Below are positions 43,514 to 51,777 of a DNA stretch of 64,000 nucleotides, piece after piece. The stretch covers positions 1 to 64,000 of the forward strand of contig JAEUNO010000032.1 of the NCBI GenBank assembly GCA_016791045.1, in the 5' to 3' direction. The position numbers and the translations under genes are program-made. This DNA comes from Methyloversatilis sp. Its GTDB lineage: Bacteria; Pseudomonadota; Gammaproteobacteria; Burkholderiales; Rhodocyclaceae. Each line of letters begins with the position of its first letter. Position 1 is the stretch's first letter. The notes under the pieces are model-generated. The model did not search any database. It was given only the letters and a program-made list of their open reading frames with translations, and was not told the DNA's origin.

Positions 43514-44959
43514 ATGAATGCACTGAATGCAGGTTTCGATCGATTGGCTGTCGTATCGCGCATGTTCGCACTGGGCGTGTCCGTCGCCCTCTGTGCGCCG
43601 GCCGCGCTGGCCGAGGTGATCACGGTGGGAATCGGTACGCAGAACACGACGACCAATACGGTGACCGGCGGCATCGTCATCAAGGAACTGGGTCTGCTCG
43701 AAAAGCATCTGCCGAAGACCGGCAAGTACAAGGACATTCAGTTCAAGATCGAGTGGCAGAACTTCACCTCGGGCCCGCCGGTGACCAACGGCATGGTGGC
43801 CAACACCCTGCAGATCGGCATGATGGGTGACTATCCGCTGCTGGTGAATGGCGCGACCTTCCAGGCCGGCCCGGAAACGAAGAGCCGCCTGATCGCACTG
43901 ATCGCCTACAACATCGACGGTGCCGGCAACGGCATGGTGGTGCACAAGGATTCCCCGTATTTCCAGCTGTCCGACCTGAAGGGCAAGAAGGTGTCGGTGC
44001 CGTTCGGTTCCGCCGCGCACGGCATGCTGCTCAAGGCCATGGAAGACCGCGGCTGGAAGTCCGATTACTGGGATCTGGCCAGCCAGAGCCCCGAGGTCGG
44101 CACGTCGAACCTGCAGGAAAAGCGCATCGACGGCCATGCCGACTTCGTGCCGTTCGCCGAGTTGCTGCCCTATCGGGGCTTTGCGCGAAAGATTTTCGAC
44201 GGCGTTGAAACCAAGGTACCGACCTTTCATGGCGTGGTGGTACGCGAAGATTTCGCCAAGAAGTATCCGGAATTCGTCGTCGCCTACATCAAGGCGCTGA
44301 TGGAAGCCAACGACTGGGTACGCAAGAACCCGGTTGAAGCGGCAACGAAGATCGAGGAATGGACCCGCGTCGAGAAGGAGGTCGCCTACATGTTCCTTGG
44401 CCCGAGCGGCGTCCATACGCTGGATCCCACCATCAAGCCGAAGTGGATCGAGACGGTGAAGTACGACCACGGCGTGCTGAGCCGCATGGGCCGGGTGAAG
44501 GAGTTCGACGCCGATGCGTGGGTCGATGAAACCTATGTGATGCAGGCCTACAAGGAACTCGGGCTCGACTACGCGGCGCAGAAGGCCGGCTATTCGAGTT
44601 ATGAAATTTCGGGCACCGACCCCTTGTGCGGCGGCAGCATCACGGCGCCGCGCGAGGCGGGCGAGGTCTGGATAGAGGGCGGGGCGCTGACCGCCTACAA
44701 ATCGGCCAACTGCACACTGGCGGCGGTCCGCAAGGCAACGGAATCCGGCAAGAAGGTCGGGGTGGCCTTCGTGTTCGATCAGACCTTCAGGATCAAGCTG
44801 TTCGCCGACAAGGCCTTCTACTCGCTGGTCAGCAAGGATGGCGCCACGCAGATCGTGCCCTTCCTGCTGAAGAAGGATGCGGAGGCGCATGCCGCTGCCA
44901 ACGGCGGCAAGACAGGGCTCTATGCCGATGCACTGGCCGTCGCAACGGTAAGGAAGTGA
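43514..44959 (+). CDS. ABC transporter substrate-binding protein (sulfonate/nitrate type) with C-terminal extension
   Basis: A 481-residue periplasmic protein. The signal peptide spans about residues 1-33 (cleavage after AALA). A type-2 binding fold of the SsuA/NrtA/TauA kind follows (VITVGIGTQNTTTN at its start, MVANTLQIGMMGDYPLLVNG, DLKGKKVSVPFGSAAHGMLL). From about residue 365 there is an extra region of some 115 residues (ALTAYKSANCTLAAVRKATE, FADKAFYSLVSKDGATQIVP, DAEAHAAANGGKTG) that faintly resembles the end of NosL-type proteins. The ATG at 43514 with GGGAGAGG upstream is chosen over GTG 43505. Confidence 0.85.
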   Translation: MNALNAGFDRLAVVSRMFALGVSVALCAPAALAEVITVGIGTQNTTTNTVTGGIVIKELGLLEKHLPKTGKYKDIQFKIEWQNFTSGPPVTNGMVANTLQIGMMGDYPLLVNGATFQAGPETKSRLIALIAYNIDGAGNGMVVHKDSPYFQLSDLKGKKVSVPFGSAAHGMLLKAMEDRGWKSDYWDLASQSPEVGTSNLQEKRIDGHADFVPFAELLPYRGFARKIFDGVETKVPTFHGVVVREDFAKKYPEFVVAYIKALMEANDWVRKNPVEAATKIEEWTRVEKEVAYMFLGPSGVHTLDPTIKPKWIETVKYDHGVLSRMGRVKEFDADAWVDETYVMQAYKELGLDYAAQKAGYSSYEISGTDPLCGGSITAPREAGEVWIEGGALTAYKSANCTLAAVRKATESGKKVGVAFVFDQTFRIKLFADKAFYSLVSKDGATQIVPFLLKKDAEAHAAANGGKTGLYADALAVATVRK

Positions 44960-44962
44960 GCC

Positions 44963-45928
44963 ATGGGAACCGCTATCAGGATTCAGCCCGCGGATGACGT
45001 TCGATCGTTCGCGCCGGAGCCGGACGAAGGTGCGACATCGCTGCGTGAGCTGCCGGCTGCGCCAGCCGTCAGGCACGTGGAACGGTCCGATACAGCGGCT
45101 CCCGTGGGCACACTCAGGTCATCGGCATTCTGGCGATTGTTGCGCAGCGAAGGGCCGGCAATGCTGCTGGCCCTCGTTTCCATCGGTCTGCTGATCGGCT
45201 TCTGGTACCTGGCGACCGCCTATCGCTGGGATTTCTACATCCGCTTCACGCACATCCCGGGGCCGGTCGAGGTCTATCGCGATGCGCTGGCGCTGTTCGG
45301 CGATCCGAAGTTCATGACCAACATCACGATCAGCCTGCGTCGCATCATGCTCGGCTTCATCGTGGCCACGGTGCTTGGTGTGGGCTTCGGCCTGCTGATC
45401 GGACGCTACCGTGCGGCGCGCGGTCTGCTCTTTCCCGCAATGGAAATCCTGCGTCCGATACCGGCGATCGCCTGGGTGCCGATGTCCATCATGCTGTGGC
45501 CGACCACCGAAACCAGCATCGTGTTCATCACCTTTCTCGGCGCGTTCTTTCCCATCCTGCTCAACACCATGCACGGTGTGGCGACGATGGACAGCGTACT
45601 GGTGCGGGCGGCGCGCTGCCTGGGGGCCAACGAGTTCGCACTGATGACCCAGGTGGTGCTGCGCGGTGCGATGCCCCACATCTTCACCGGACTGTCCGTG
45701 GGCATGGGGGTGGCGTGGGTGTCGCTGATCGCTGCGGAAATGATCTCAGGTCAGTACGGCGTCGGCTACTTCACCTGGGAAGCGTATTCGTTGATCGAGT
45801 ATTCACACATCGTGATCGGCATGCTCGTCATCGGCGTACTGGGTCTGCTGTGCAGCGGTGCCATCCGCCTGCTGGCCCGGCTCGCCATGCCGTGGCAGGT
45901 ATCGGTCGGCAAGGAGAACACGCGATGA
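44963..45928 (+). CDS. ABC transporter permease (SsuC/TauC family)
   Basis: A 321-residue inner-membrane permease with about six helices. The EAA loop that docks the ATPase is RAARCLGANEFALMTQVVLR followed by GAMPHIFTGL. An unusual hydrophilic N-terminal extension of about 60 residues precedes the first helix. It is 3 bp after the binding-protein gene and overlaps the ATPase gene by 4 bp. Substrate is inferred to be a sulfonate or similar anion. Confidence 0.9.
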   Translation: MGTAIRIQPADDVRSFAPEPDEGATSLRELPAAPAVRHVERSDTAAPVGTLRSSAFWRLLRSEGPAMLLALVSIGLLIGFWYLATAYRWDFYIRFTHIPGPVEVYRDALALFGDPKFMTNITISLRRIMLGFIVATVLGVGFGLLIGRYRAARGLLFPAMEILRPIPAIAWVPMSIMLWPTTETSIVFITFLGAFFPILLNTMHGVATMDSVLVRAARCLGANEFALMTQVVLRGAMPHIFTGLSVGMGVAWVSLIAAEMISGQYGVGYFTWEAYSLIEYSHIVIGMLVIGVLGLLCSGAIRLLARLAMPWQVSVGKENTR

Positions 45929-46794
45929 ACGCCACTTCCGTCCCGGGCAAGGGTCACATCGAAATCCGCGATGTCTGCGTCCGCTTCACCCAGAACGGCG
46001 TGCCGCTCGATGCAGTGAGCGACGTATCGCTCGACGTGAAGCCCGGTGAATTCGTATCCATCGTCGGGCCGTCCGGATGCGGCAAATCGACCTTGCTCAA
46101 CATTGTCGCGGGCTTCCTGAAGCCGCATCAGGGCATCGTTTCGGTCGATGGATCGCCGGTCGGCGGTCCGGGTGCGGATCGCGGCGTGGTGTTCCAGCAG
46201 TATTCGCTTTTTCCATGGCTACGTGTGCGGGAGAACGTCGAATTCGGCCTGAAGATGAAGGGCGTCAGCCGCAGCGCGCGCGAGACAAAGGCGCGCACGC
46301 TGCTCGGGCTGGCGGGCCTGCTGTCGTTCGAGAATCACTATCCGGAGCAATTGTCCGGCGGCATGAAGCAGCGCGTCGGCATCGTGCGGGCGCTGGCCAC
46401 CAGCCCGCAGGTCATGCTGATGGACGAGCCCTTCGGAGCACTCGACTCGCAGACGCGCGTGGTGATGCAGGAAATCCTGACCAATATGTGGCAGCAACTG
46501 CAGCTGTCGGTGCTGTTCATCACGCATGACATCGAAGAGGCCATCTTCCTGTCGGACAAGATCTACGTGATGACCGCGCGCCCCGGCCGCATCAAGGCGG
46601 AAATTCCGGTGCCGCTGCCGCGACCGCGCACGCCTGAAATGACCTCGTCGCCGACCTTTCTCGCATTGCACCGTCAGCTCAAGGCGCTCATCCGCGAAGA
46701 AAGCCTCGCGGCAATGGGTGGCGAGCTGAAGGAAGGCGGTCTGGCCGGGCACGACTGGCACGTCGGCGCCGAAGGCGTGGGCGCGATGCTGTGA
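45925..46794 (+). CDS. ABC transporter ATP-binding protein (SsuB/TauB family)
   Basis: A 289-residue ATPase with Walker A GPSGCGKST (48-56), signature LSGGMKQR (143-150) and Walker B VMLMDEP (163-169), followed by FITHDIEEAIFLSDKIYVM. The C-terminal tail of about 35 residues (LAAMGGELKEGGLAGHDWHV) is an extra. It is the energy subunit of the importer. Confidence 0.92.
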   Translation: MNATSVPGKGHIEIRDVCVRFTQNGVPLDAVSDVSLDVKPGEFVSIVGPSGCGKSTLLNIVAGFLKPHQGIVSVDGSPVGGPGADRGVVFQQYSLFPWLRVRENVEFGLKMKGVSRSARETKARTLLGLAGLLSFENHYPEQLSGGMKQRVGIVRALATSPQVMLMDEPFGALDSQTRVVMQEILTNMWQQLQLSVLFITHDIEEAIFLSDKIYVMTARPGRIKAEIPVPLPRPRTPEMTSSPTFLALHRQLKALIREESLAAMGGELKEGGLAGHDWHVGAEGVGAML

Positions 46795-47096
46795 GCGCGC
46801 TGCCGAGGCGCATCACGGTGCACAGCACGTCCCGTCTGTTGCACATCGAGTGGGACGACGATACTGAAAGCGCTCTGCCCCATGCGTTGCTGCGCGCACG
46901 CTGCCGCTGCGCTTTCTGCACGAAAGCGGCACGCGCCGGTGAGGTGCAGCAGGACTGCAGCGAGGTCGCGCTGACCGAGGTTCATGAAATGGCAGGCACC
47001 GGCGTGAACCTCGTGTTCTCCGACGGCCACCGGCGGGGCATCTATCCGTGGGCCTATCTGCGAGAACTGGGTACGCAGCGCGAAGCCGCATCGTGA
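46791..47096 (+). CDS. DUF971 / GBBH-like N-terminal domain protein
   Basis: A 101-residue single-domain protein. The motif LLHIEWDDDTESALPHALLRARCRCAFC is cut here to its key parts: IEWDDD, LRARCRCAFC and the end SDGHRRGIYPWAYLRELG, which define DUF971. This domain occurs alone, at the start of gamma-butyrobetaine hydroxylases (where it binds zinc) and fused to Mrp/ApbC. The GTG start overlaps the ATPase stop, so it belongs to the cluster; its role there is unknown. Confidence 0.85.
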   Translation: MSALPRRITVHSTSRLLHIEWDDDTESALPHALLRARCRCAFCTKAARAGEVQQDCSEVALTEVHEMAGTGVNLVFSDGHRRGIYPWAYLRELGTQREAAS

Positions 47097-47187
47097 AGGT
47101 GCGGGTGGCGGTGAAGCGGGCGCCCTCCGAACTTCGCCATCCACCCGAATGCCGACACCAGCGTGCCCGTCGTGCGCCGTTCGTGAG

Positions 47188-47240
47188 CGCTGCTCCCACA
47201 GGCCTCCGCTCCCACAAGGCCACTGCTCCCGCAGGGTCGG
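47188..47240. repeat. REP-like element with three short repeats
   Basis: Three near-copies at 16-17 bp spacing: GCTCCCACAGGCC (47192), GCTCCCACAAGGCC (47208) and GCTCCCGCAGGGTC (47225). On the minus strand this reads TGTGGGAGCGGAGGCC, close to the element at 35968. It lies at the convergent end of the organosulfur cluster and the ADP-ribosylglycohydrolase gene. Confidence 0.6.
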
Positions 47241-47281
47241 CGTGCCACGCATCAACGTGGGGGACACGTGCTGGCCTGTCG

Positions 47282-48319
47282 TCAGCAGTCCTTCAGCGCC
47301 AGCGCCGACAGTTTTTCCAGCAGGCCCTTCAAGCGGTCATGCTCATGCAGCCCGTTGATCCACGCTTGCGGTACGGCGTGCAGGCCGCCCTGCGCGCCGA
47401 GCAGCGCGCCGAGCACGACGCCGCGGTGGCAGTTGTCGCCGCCCAGTCGTGCGTTGGACATCAGTCCGGTGCGCAGGTCGGACCCGTATTTCACGGCGAG
47501 GAAGAGCGTCGCCGGCAGTGAATCTTCCAGGTAGCAGGCCGGGCTGAACTGGGTGCCGACGACTTCTTCGTCCGGCCGCGTGCGCACCCACGACCGGTAG
47601 GGCCAGGTCAGCGCGGTGTGCGCGGCGCCGCCCGCGCGCTCGATGGCGTCGTCGATCGGCACGCCCTGCAGCAGGAAGTACATCAGGTCGGCGAACACTT
47701 TCGCCGCCTCGGCCGCGACTGGCCCCTTGTGCGTCAGATCGATGTGCGACGCCACCGCTTCGTGCATCGCGTGGCGGTTGGCCGCGTGGAAAAGGATGAG
47801 CGGTGTCAGCGTCGCCAGACCGCCGATGTGGATATCCTCGATGCCGCAGTCGCCCAGTTCACGGCCTTCGGCGTAGTGCCTGAAGAAGGCACGGTGGTAC
47901 TCCTCGACATAGGTATCGCCGTGCATGCCGGGCGTCAGCATGAAGTCGAGGTAGCGGCGCGCGAAGTCGTCGCGGTCGTAGTGGCCGCACTCGACCAGCG
48001 ACTCGGCCAGCAGCGCGGCGAGCCGGATGTTCAGCGTGTTTTCGCCGGCGTGCAGGAACTGGTGGTAGTGGATGCCGCGCGGCCCGCCCCAGAAGCGGGC
48101 CTGGTCATGCAGGATGTCGTCGGTCGCGTCGGTGTGCTGGTACGTGCTGCGCCACAGGATGCTGTCCGGGTGCGGATTGTGCGGCGCCATGTAATGGTCG
48201 ATCTCGCCATAATCGACCGCGATGCGGCTGCGCGTGTAGTACCAGTGCACCGGCATGGCCAGTGCGTCGCCGATGAAGCTGGCCCACCAGGCCGCTTCGA
48301 GGCGCGAGTGATCGATCAT
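47282..48319 (-). CDS. ADP-ribosylglycohydrolase-family protein
   Basis: A 345-residue DraG/ARH-like hydrolase. Metal-binding motifs appear as SFIGDALAMPVHW at the N-terminus, HTDATDD, and RLGGDNCHRGVVLGALLGAQ near the C-terminus. It would remove ADP-ribose from a protein, nucleic acid or small molecule. No dinitrogenase-reductase or toxin partner is adjacent, so the target is unknown. It heads a run of minus-strand genes that includes several hydrolases. Confidence 0.82.
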   Translation of the reverse strand: MIDHSRLEAAWWASFIGDALAMPVHWYYTRSRIAVDYGEIDHYMAPHNPHPDSILWRSTYQHTDATDDILHDQARFWGGPRGIHYHQFLHAGENTLNIRLAALLAESLVECGHYDRDDFARRYLDFMLTPGMHGDTYVEEYHRAFFRHYAEGRELGDCGIEDIHIGGLATLTPLILFHAANRHAMHEAVASHIDLTHKGPVAAEAAKVFADLMYFLLQGVPIDDAIERAGGAAHTALTWPYRSWVRTRPDEEVVGTQFSPACYLEDSLPATLFLAVKYGSDLRTGLMSNARLGGDNCHRGVVLGALLGAQGGLHAVPQAWINGLHEHDRLKGLLEKLSALALKDC

Positions 48320-48349
48320 GGTTGCTGCTCCTTTTGGACCGTTGTGCGG

Positions 48350-49168
48350 TCAGGCATTTCGCCGGCCGGATGGTTGCATCATGCGGCCCGGGCGTCGACC
48401 AAACAGCGCCGCGATGGTGATGCACAGCGTGAGCCACGCGGCGCCGGATGCAAAGCCGGCCATCACATCGCTGGCGAAATGCACGTGCAGCACGATGCGG
48501 CTCAGCGCGGTCACCAGCGCGATCGCGACGGCGCCCATCAGCACCGGCAGATGCCAGCGCGCCGGCAGCAGCTGCATCAATATCCAGGCGGCCATGCCAT
48601 AGGCCACCAGCGTACCCGAGCTGTGACCGCTCGGAAAACTCCAGCTGGTTTCCCAGGTCTGGCCGTGTTCGTGCAGCGGTCGCACGCGTTCGAAAATCGC
48701 TTTCAGTGAATGATTGAGCAGCGAGTTGCCGCCGATGGCCGCCACCCACGAGGCGGTCAGCAGGCGTTCGCCGCCAGCCAGCAGTGCGGCTGCGCCAACG
48801 ATGCACAGCGTGGTCAGCACGACCGTGTCGCCGAAGTGCGTGAGACGGGCGAATACACGCAGCGTACCGGCGGGCTGATGCGCGGCCATGGCGTCGGCCA
48901 GCGCATGGTCGAACTGCACCAGTGGGCCGTCGCCGGACACGGCCGATGCAAGGGCAGCGAACAACAGCAGCGCACACAACAGGCAGACGGCACCGGTGGT
49001 TGCGATCTGCACGCGGGTGCGGGCGCCCGCCGGCCACAGGCGACGGGCGGTGGTGTGACCGGCGATGGCCAGTGCGAAGGCGACGCCGAGGGCGCCCAGA
49101 CAGAGCGGTACAGCCTGCTGGGCGATGAATACGGCAAGCTGCTGCGGGTCGGCAGGAAGGGTGTTCAT
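48350..49168 (-). CDS. PAP2-family membrane phosphatase
   Basis: A 272-residue inner-membrane phosphatase (about six helices). The three PAP2 motifs are KAIFERVRP, SFPSGHSSG and SRIVLHVHFASDV. Substrates of the family include undecaprenyl pyrophosphate, phosphatidylglycerophosphate and phosphatidic acid; this one cannot be assigned. The next genes upstream encode a phosphoesterase and a lipid kinase, which suggests a lipid-phosphate theme. Confidence 0.88.
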   Translation of the reverse strand: MNTLPADPQQLAVFIAQQAVPLCLGALGVAFALAIAGHTTARRLWPAGARTRVQIATTGAVCLLCALLLFAALASAVSGDGPLVQFDHALADAMAAHQPAGTLRVFARLTHFGDTVVLTTLCIVGAAALLAGGERLLTASWVAAIGGNSLLNHSLKAIFERVRPLHEHGQTWETSWSFPSGHSSGTLVAYGMAAWILMQLLPARWHLPVLMGAVAIALVTALSRIVLHVHFASDVMAGFASGAAWLTLCITIAALFGRRPGRMMQPSGRRNA

Positions 49169-49175
49169 CGATGTC

Positions 49176-49985
49176 TCAGTGGTGCGCGTCCAGCGGCAGC
49201 GCGCTCAACGCACCCGGCTCGAAGCGATCGCTTTCCGCGCAGTAGTCCCAGCGCTCGACAACCGCGGTGCGCGTGCCATGCAGCGTGATCGCGCGGATCA
49301 GATTGATCGAGTTGCCCGCTTCCGGTCGCGTGCGCTCCGACACGGCGGTGCCGGCCTGTACCGCCCACGCGGTGCGCAGGCCGTCGCCGTCGAGCCTGCG
49401 TACGAACGGCAGATGGATGTGGCCGCCCAGAATGAGATCGGCGCCGGCAGCCCGCCACCGCATGACCGCCTCGCGATGGCCATGTACGCGGTTGTGCGTT
49501 TCGTCGGGCCGGCTCACCTCCACCGGGTGATGCAGCATGACGATGCGCAGTGCGCCGCCCGGGGCACCGTCGAGCGCACGCGCGACCGATTCGATCTGCC
49601 CGGCCGACAGTTCGCCATCGACATGACGGTATGCACGCGTCGAATCGACGCTGACGATACGTACGCCCACGGCATCGAACACTGCGTCGTGCGCGGCGCC
49701 GAAGGCGCGCCGGTAGCTGCGGTAGGGCACCAGCAGCCGCTCGAAAACGTTGAACAGCGCAATATCGTGATTGCCGGGCAGGGTGACCCGCGCCGGGATG
49801 CCCAGGCTGTCGACAAAGCTTCGCGCGGCGGCAAACTGACGGGCACGCGCGCGTTGCGTGATGTCGCCCGACAGCAGCAGCACGCCGGGCTGCTGTGCCC
49901 GCGCCAGCCGGCGCAGGGCGTCGCACACCGGCGGGCGTTCGACGCCGAAATGGGTGTCGGAAATCTGCATCAGCAGTGTGCTCAT
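49176..49985 (-). CDS. Calcineurin-like metallophosphoesterase (Icc/CpdA type)
   Basis: A 269-residue phosphoesterase with the metal ligands in QISDTHFG, SGDITQ, LPGNHD, MLHHPVE and LGGHIHLP. The arrangement is that of the cAMP phosphodiesterase/Icc group. Start at 49985 (MSTLLMQISDTHFG) overlaps the end of the upstream lipid-kinase gene by 4 bp. Actual substrate uncertain. Confidence 0.88.
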   Translation of the reverse strand: MSTLLMQISDTHFGVERPPVCDALRRLARAQQPGVLLLSGDITQRARARQFAAARSFVDSLGIPARVTLPGNHDIALFNVFERLLVPYRSYRRAFGAAHDAVFDAVGVRIVSVDSTRAYRHVDGELSAGQIESVARALDGAPGGALRIVMLHHPVEVSRPDETHNRVHGHREAVMRWRAAGADLILGGHIHLPFVRRLDGDGLRTAWAVQAGTAVSERTRPEAGNSINLIRAITLHGTRTAVVERWDYCAESDRFEPGALSALPLDAHH

Positions 49986-50920
49986 GCCGCCGGGCCGCGC
50001 GGCACGATGAGATTGAGCGCGTCCGGCAGCGCTTCGAAATGCAGCGGTGCATTCATCCATGCGACTTCGCCGTCGGTGGCCACCTTGATGTGCCGGCGCC
50101 GCCGCGAACTCAGGTTCAGGGTGCGGAAACTGAAATTCAGCACGCGGTCGGCGTCACCCAGTCGCCCCAGCGCCCCGCGCACCAGCAGCCACAGCATGGC
50201 CAGCTTGCCGGTCGGGCGCAATGTGATGCCGGCCAGCCTGCCGCGGGCGAGGTCCGACGCCTCGGGCAGACCCAGCTGCTCCAGCTGCAGACGGTTGTTG
50301 CCGACGAACAGCGTCACCGTCCGGATGCTGCGCTGCTCGCCGCCGTGTTCGATGTCCAGCGTCAGTCGCCGGTGTTCACGCAGCAGCGTCAGCAGGCCGG
50401 CCCAGAAGGCGACGAGGCGGCTGCGTCCGAGCTGGCGCTTCCACTCCTCGCGGTTTTCCAGCAGCGCCGGATACAGACCCAGACTGGCATTCACCAGGAA
50501 CACGCGGTCATTCACGCGGCCCGCCTGCACCGGCCGCACCTCGCCGTCGAGCAGCAGGCGCACGGCGGCTTCGGTGTCGGCCGGAATGCCGTGTTCGCGG
50601 CTGAAGTAGTTGAACGTGCCCTGTGGCAGCACGCCAAAGGTCAGACCCCTGCCCAGCATGGCCTGCGCGACGGTGTTGATCGTTCCGTCGCCGCCCGCTG
50701 CGACGACGATGCCCTGTTCGGCCTGCGCCCGCGCCACGGCATCGCGCGCCAGTTCGGGCAGTGTCTGGCCCGATTCCACCATCAGGATGTGGTGCGTTCG
50801 ACCGGCGGCCGCCAGCACCGAAGCGATGGTGGCGCAGGTCTGCGCAGCATCGCTGCTGCCGGAGGCCGCATTGAGGACGATGAAAAACGGTGCCGTGTCG
50901 TGCGGCTGTATGGCATGCAT
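49982..50920 (-). CDS. Diacylglycerol/lipid kinase family protein (YegS/BmrU-like)
   Basis: A 312-residue kinase with the N-terminal catalytic motif FFIVLNAASGS and AAGGDGTINTVAQAMLG, and the substrate loop GVLPQGTFNYFSREHGIP. The second domain is a beta sandwich. Members phosphorylate diacylglycerol, sphingosine or related lipids. The start at 50920 (MHAIQPHDTAP) is preferred to an in-frame codon at 50971. It is coupled to the phosphoesterase. Confidence 0.88.
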   Translation of the reverse strand: MHAIQPHDTAPFFIVLNAASGSSDAAQTCATIASVLAAAGRTHHILMVESGQTLPELARDAVARAQAEQGIVVAAGGDGTINTVAQAMLGRGLTFGVLPQGTFNYFSREHGIPADTEAAVRLLLDGEVRPVQAGRVNDRVFLVNASLGLYPALLENREEWKRQLGRSRLVAFWAGLLTLLREHRRLTLDIEHGGEQRSIRTVTLFVGNNRLQLEQLGLPEASDLARGRLAGITLRPTGKLAMLWLLVRGALGRLGDADRVLNFSFRTLNLSSRRRRHIKVATDGEVAWMNAPLHFEALPDALNLIVPRGPAA

Positions 50921-51038
50921 GGCGTGCGTTCGGTTGTGGGGCGTGGCCCCGGAAGCGCCGGACGATAGCAAGCCCGTATCGCCCGGTCAGCCGGACGATA
51001 CTGACACGCCTTGCATCGGTGAACCGGAATGACGTGCG

Positions 51039-51488
51039 TCAGTACCCGCGCACGCCGTGGCCCTTGATGTAGCTTTCGAGGTAGGTGATGTGCTCGGTCT
51101 GCTGGCGGATGACTTCCTTGACCACGTCGCCGACCGACACCATGCCGATCACGGTGCGGCCGGTACAGACCGGCAGGTGGCGGATGTTCTTCGATGTCAT
51201 GTGCCGCATGCATTCGTCGACCGAATTCTCTTCGGTCACGGTCACGACGTCCGACGTCATGATGTCGCGGGCGCTTGTCTGCCGCGGACTCGCCTGGTTC
51301 ATCAGCACCTTGAGCGCACAATCACGCTCGGACACGATGCCGATCAGCGCGTCTGACTCGAGCACGACGACCGACCGGATCGTGTGCGCCTTCATCAGTT
51401 CGAGGATGGTCTGCACCGAGTCGGACGGCGCGACCGCGCGCACTGTCCTGTGTGGCTTGCCTGCCAGCAATTGCTTCACCGTAACCAT
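51039..51488 (-). CDS. CBS-pair domain protein
   Basis: A 149-residue stand-alone pair of CBS domains (VTVKQLLAGK..., SVQTILELMKAHTIRSVVVL, IVSERDCALKVL, ARDIMTSDVVTV and MRHMTSKNIRHLPV). CBS pairs bind adenine nucleotides and sense energy state. No catalytic domain is attached; its partner is unknown. It is separated by about 290 bp from mfd. Confidence 0.88.
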   Translation of the reverse strand: MVTVKQLLAGKPHRTVRAVAPSDSVQTILELMKAHTIRSVVVLESDALIGIVSERDCALKVLMNQASPRQTSARDIMTSDVVTVTEENSVDECMRHMTSKNIRHLPVCTGRTVIGMVSVGDVVKEVIRQQTEHITYLESYIKGHGVRGY

Positions 51489-51777
51489 TTCAGCTCCCTT
51501 CGTTGACGTGACGTATCCCGCCCGTGGGGTCGGGCGATGATCTTCTCGTTGCGCGGGCGCCTGTTGGTCGGCGCCTCGCGCGAACGGGATGGTGTCGTCG
51601 GCGTCAGACTTTCAGGTACTGAACGGGTGACGGTTGAGCGGCGGCTGGCACGCCGCCGTGCGGTCGACAGACCCCCGGCGGCGTGCGGCAAAACAAACGA
51701 CGCAGCACTGTCTCACAAAGACCGGTTGCCGAACAGCAGGCGGATGCCCTGGCACACCGGACGTGCGGGGACACCTG

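Noticed and set aside
47188-47240. CRISPR-like spaced repeats
   Set aside because: Three 13-14-bp copies spaced 16-17 bp apart leave only 3-4 bp between them; far too short for CRISPR repeats and spacers, so a REP-like element is the better description.
51489-51777. Small RNA or gene in the 289-bp gap between the CBS gene and mfd
   Set aside because: Only short GC hairpins (for example CGGCGG at 51639 with CCGCCG at 51653) without promoter or U-run; not enough for a call.
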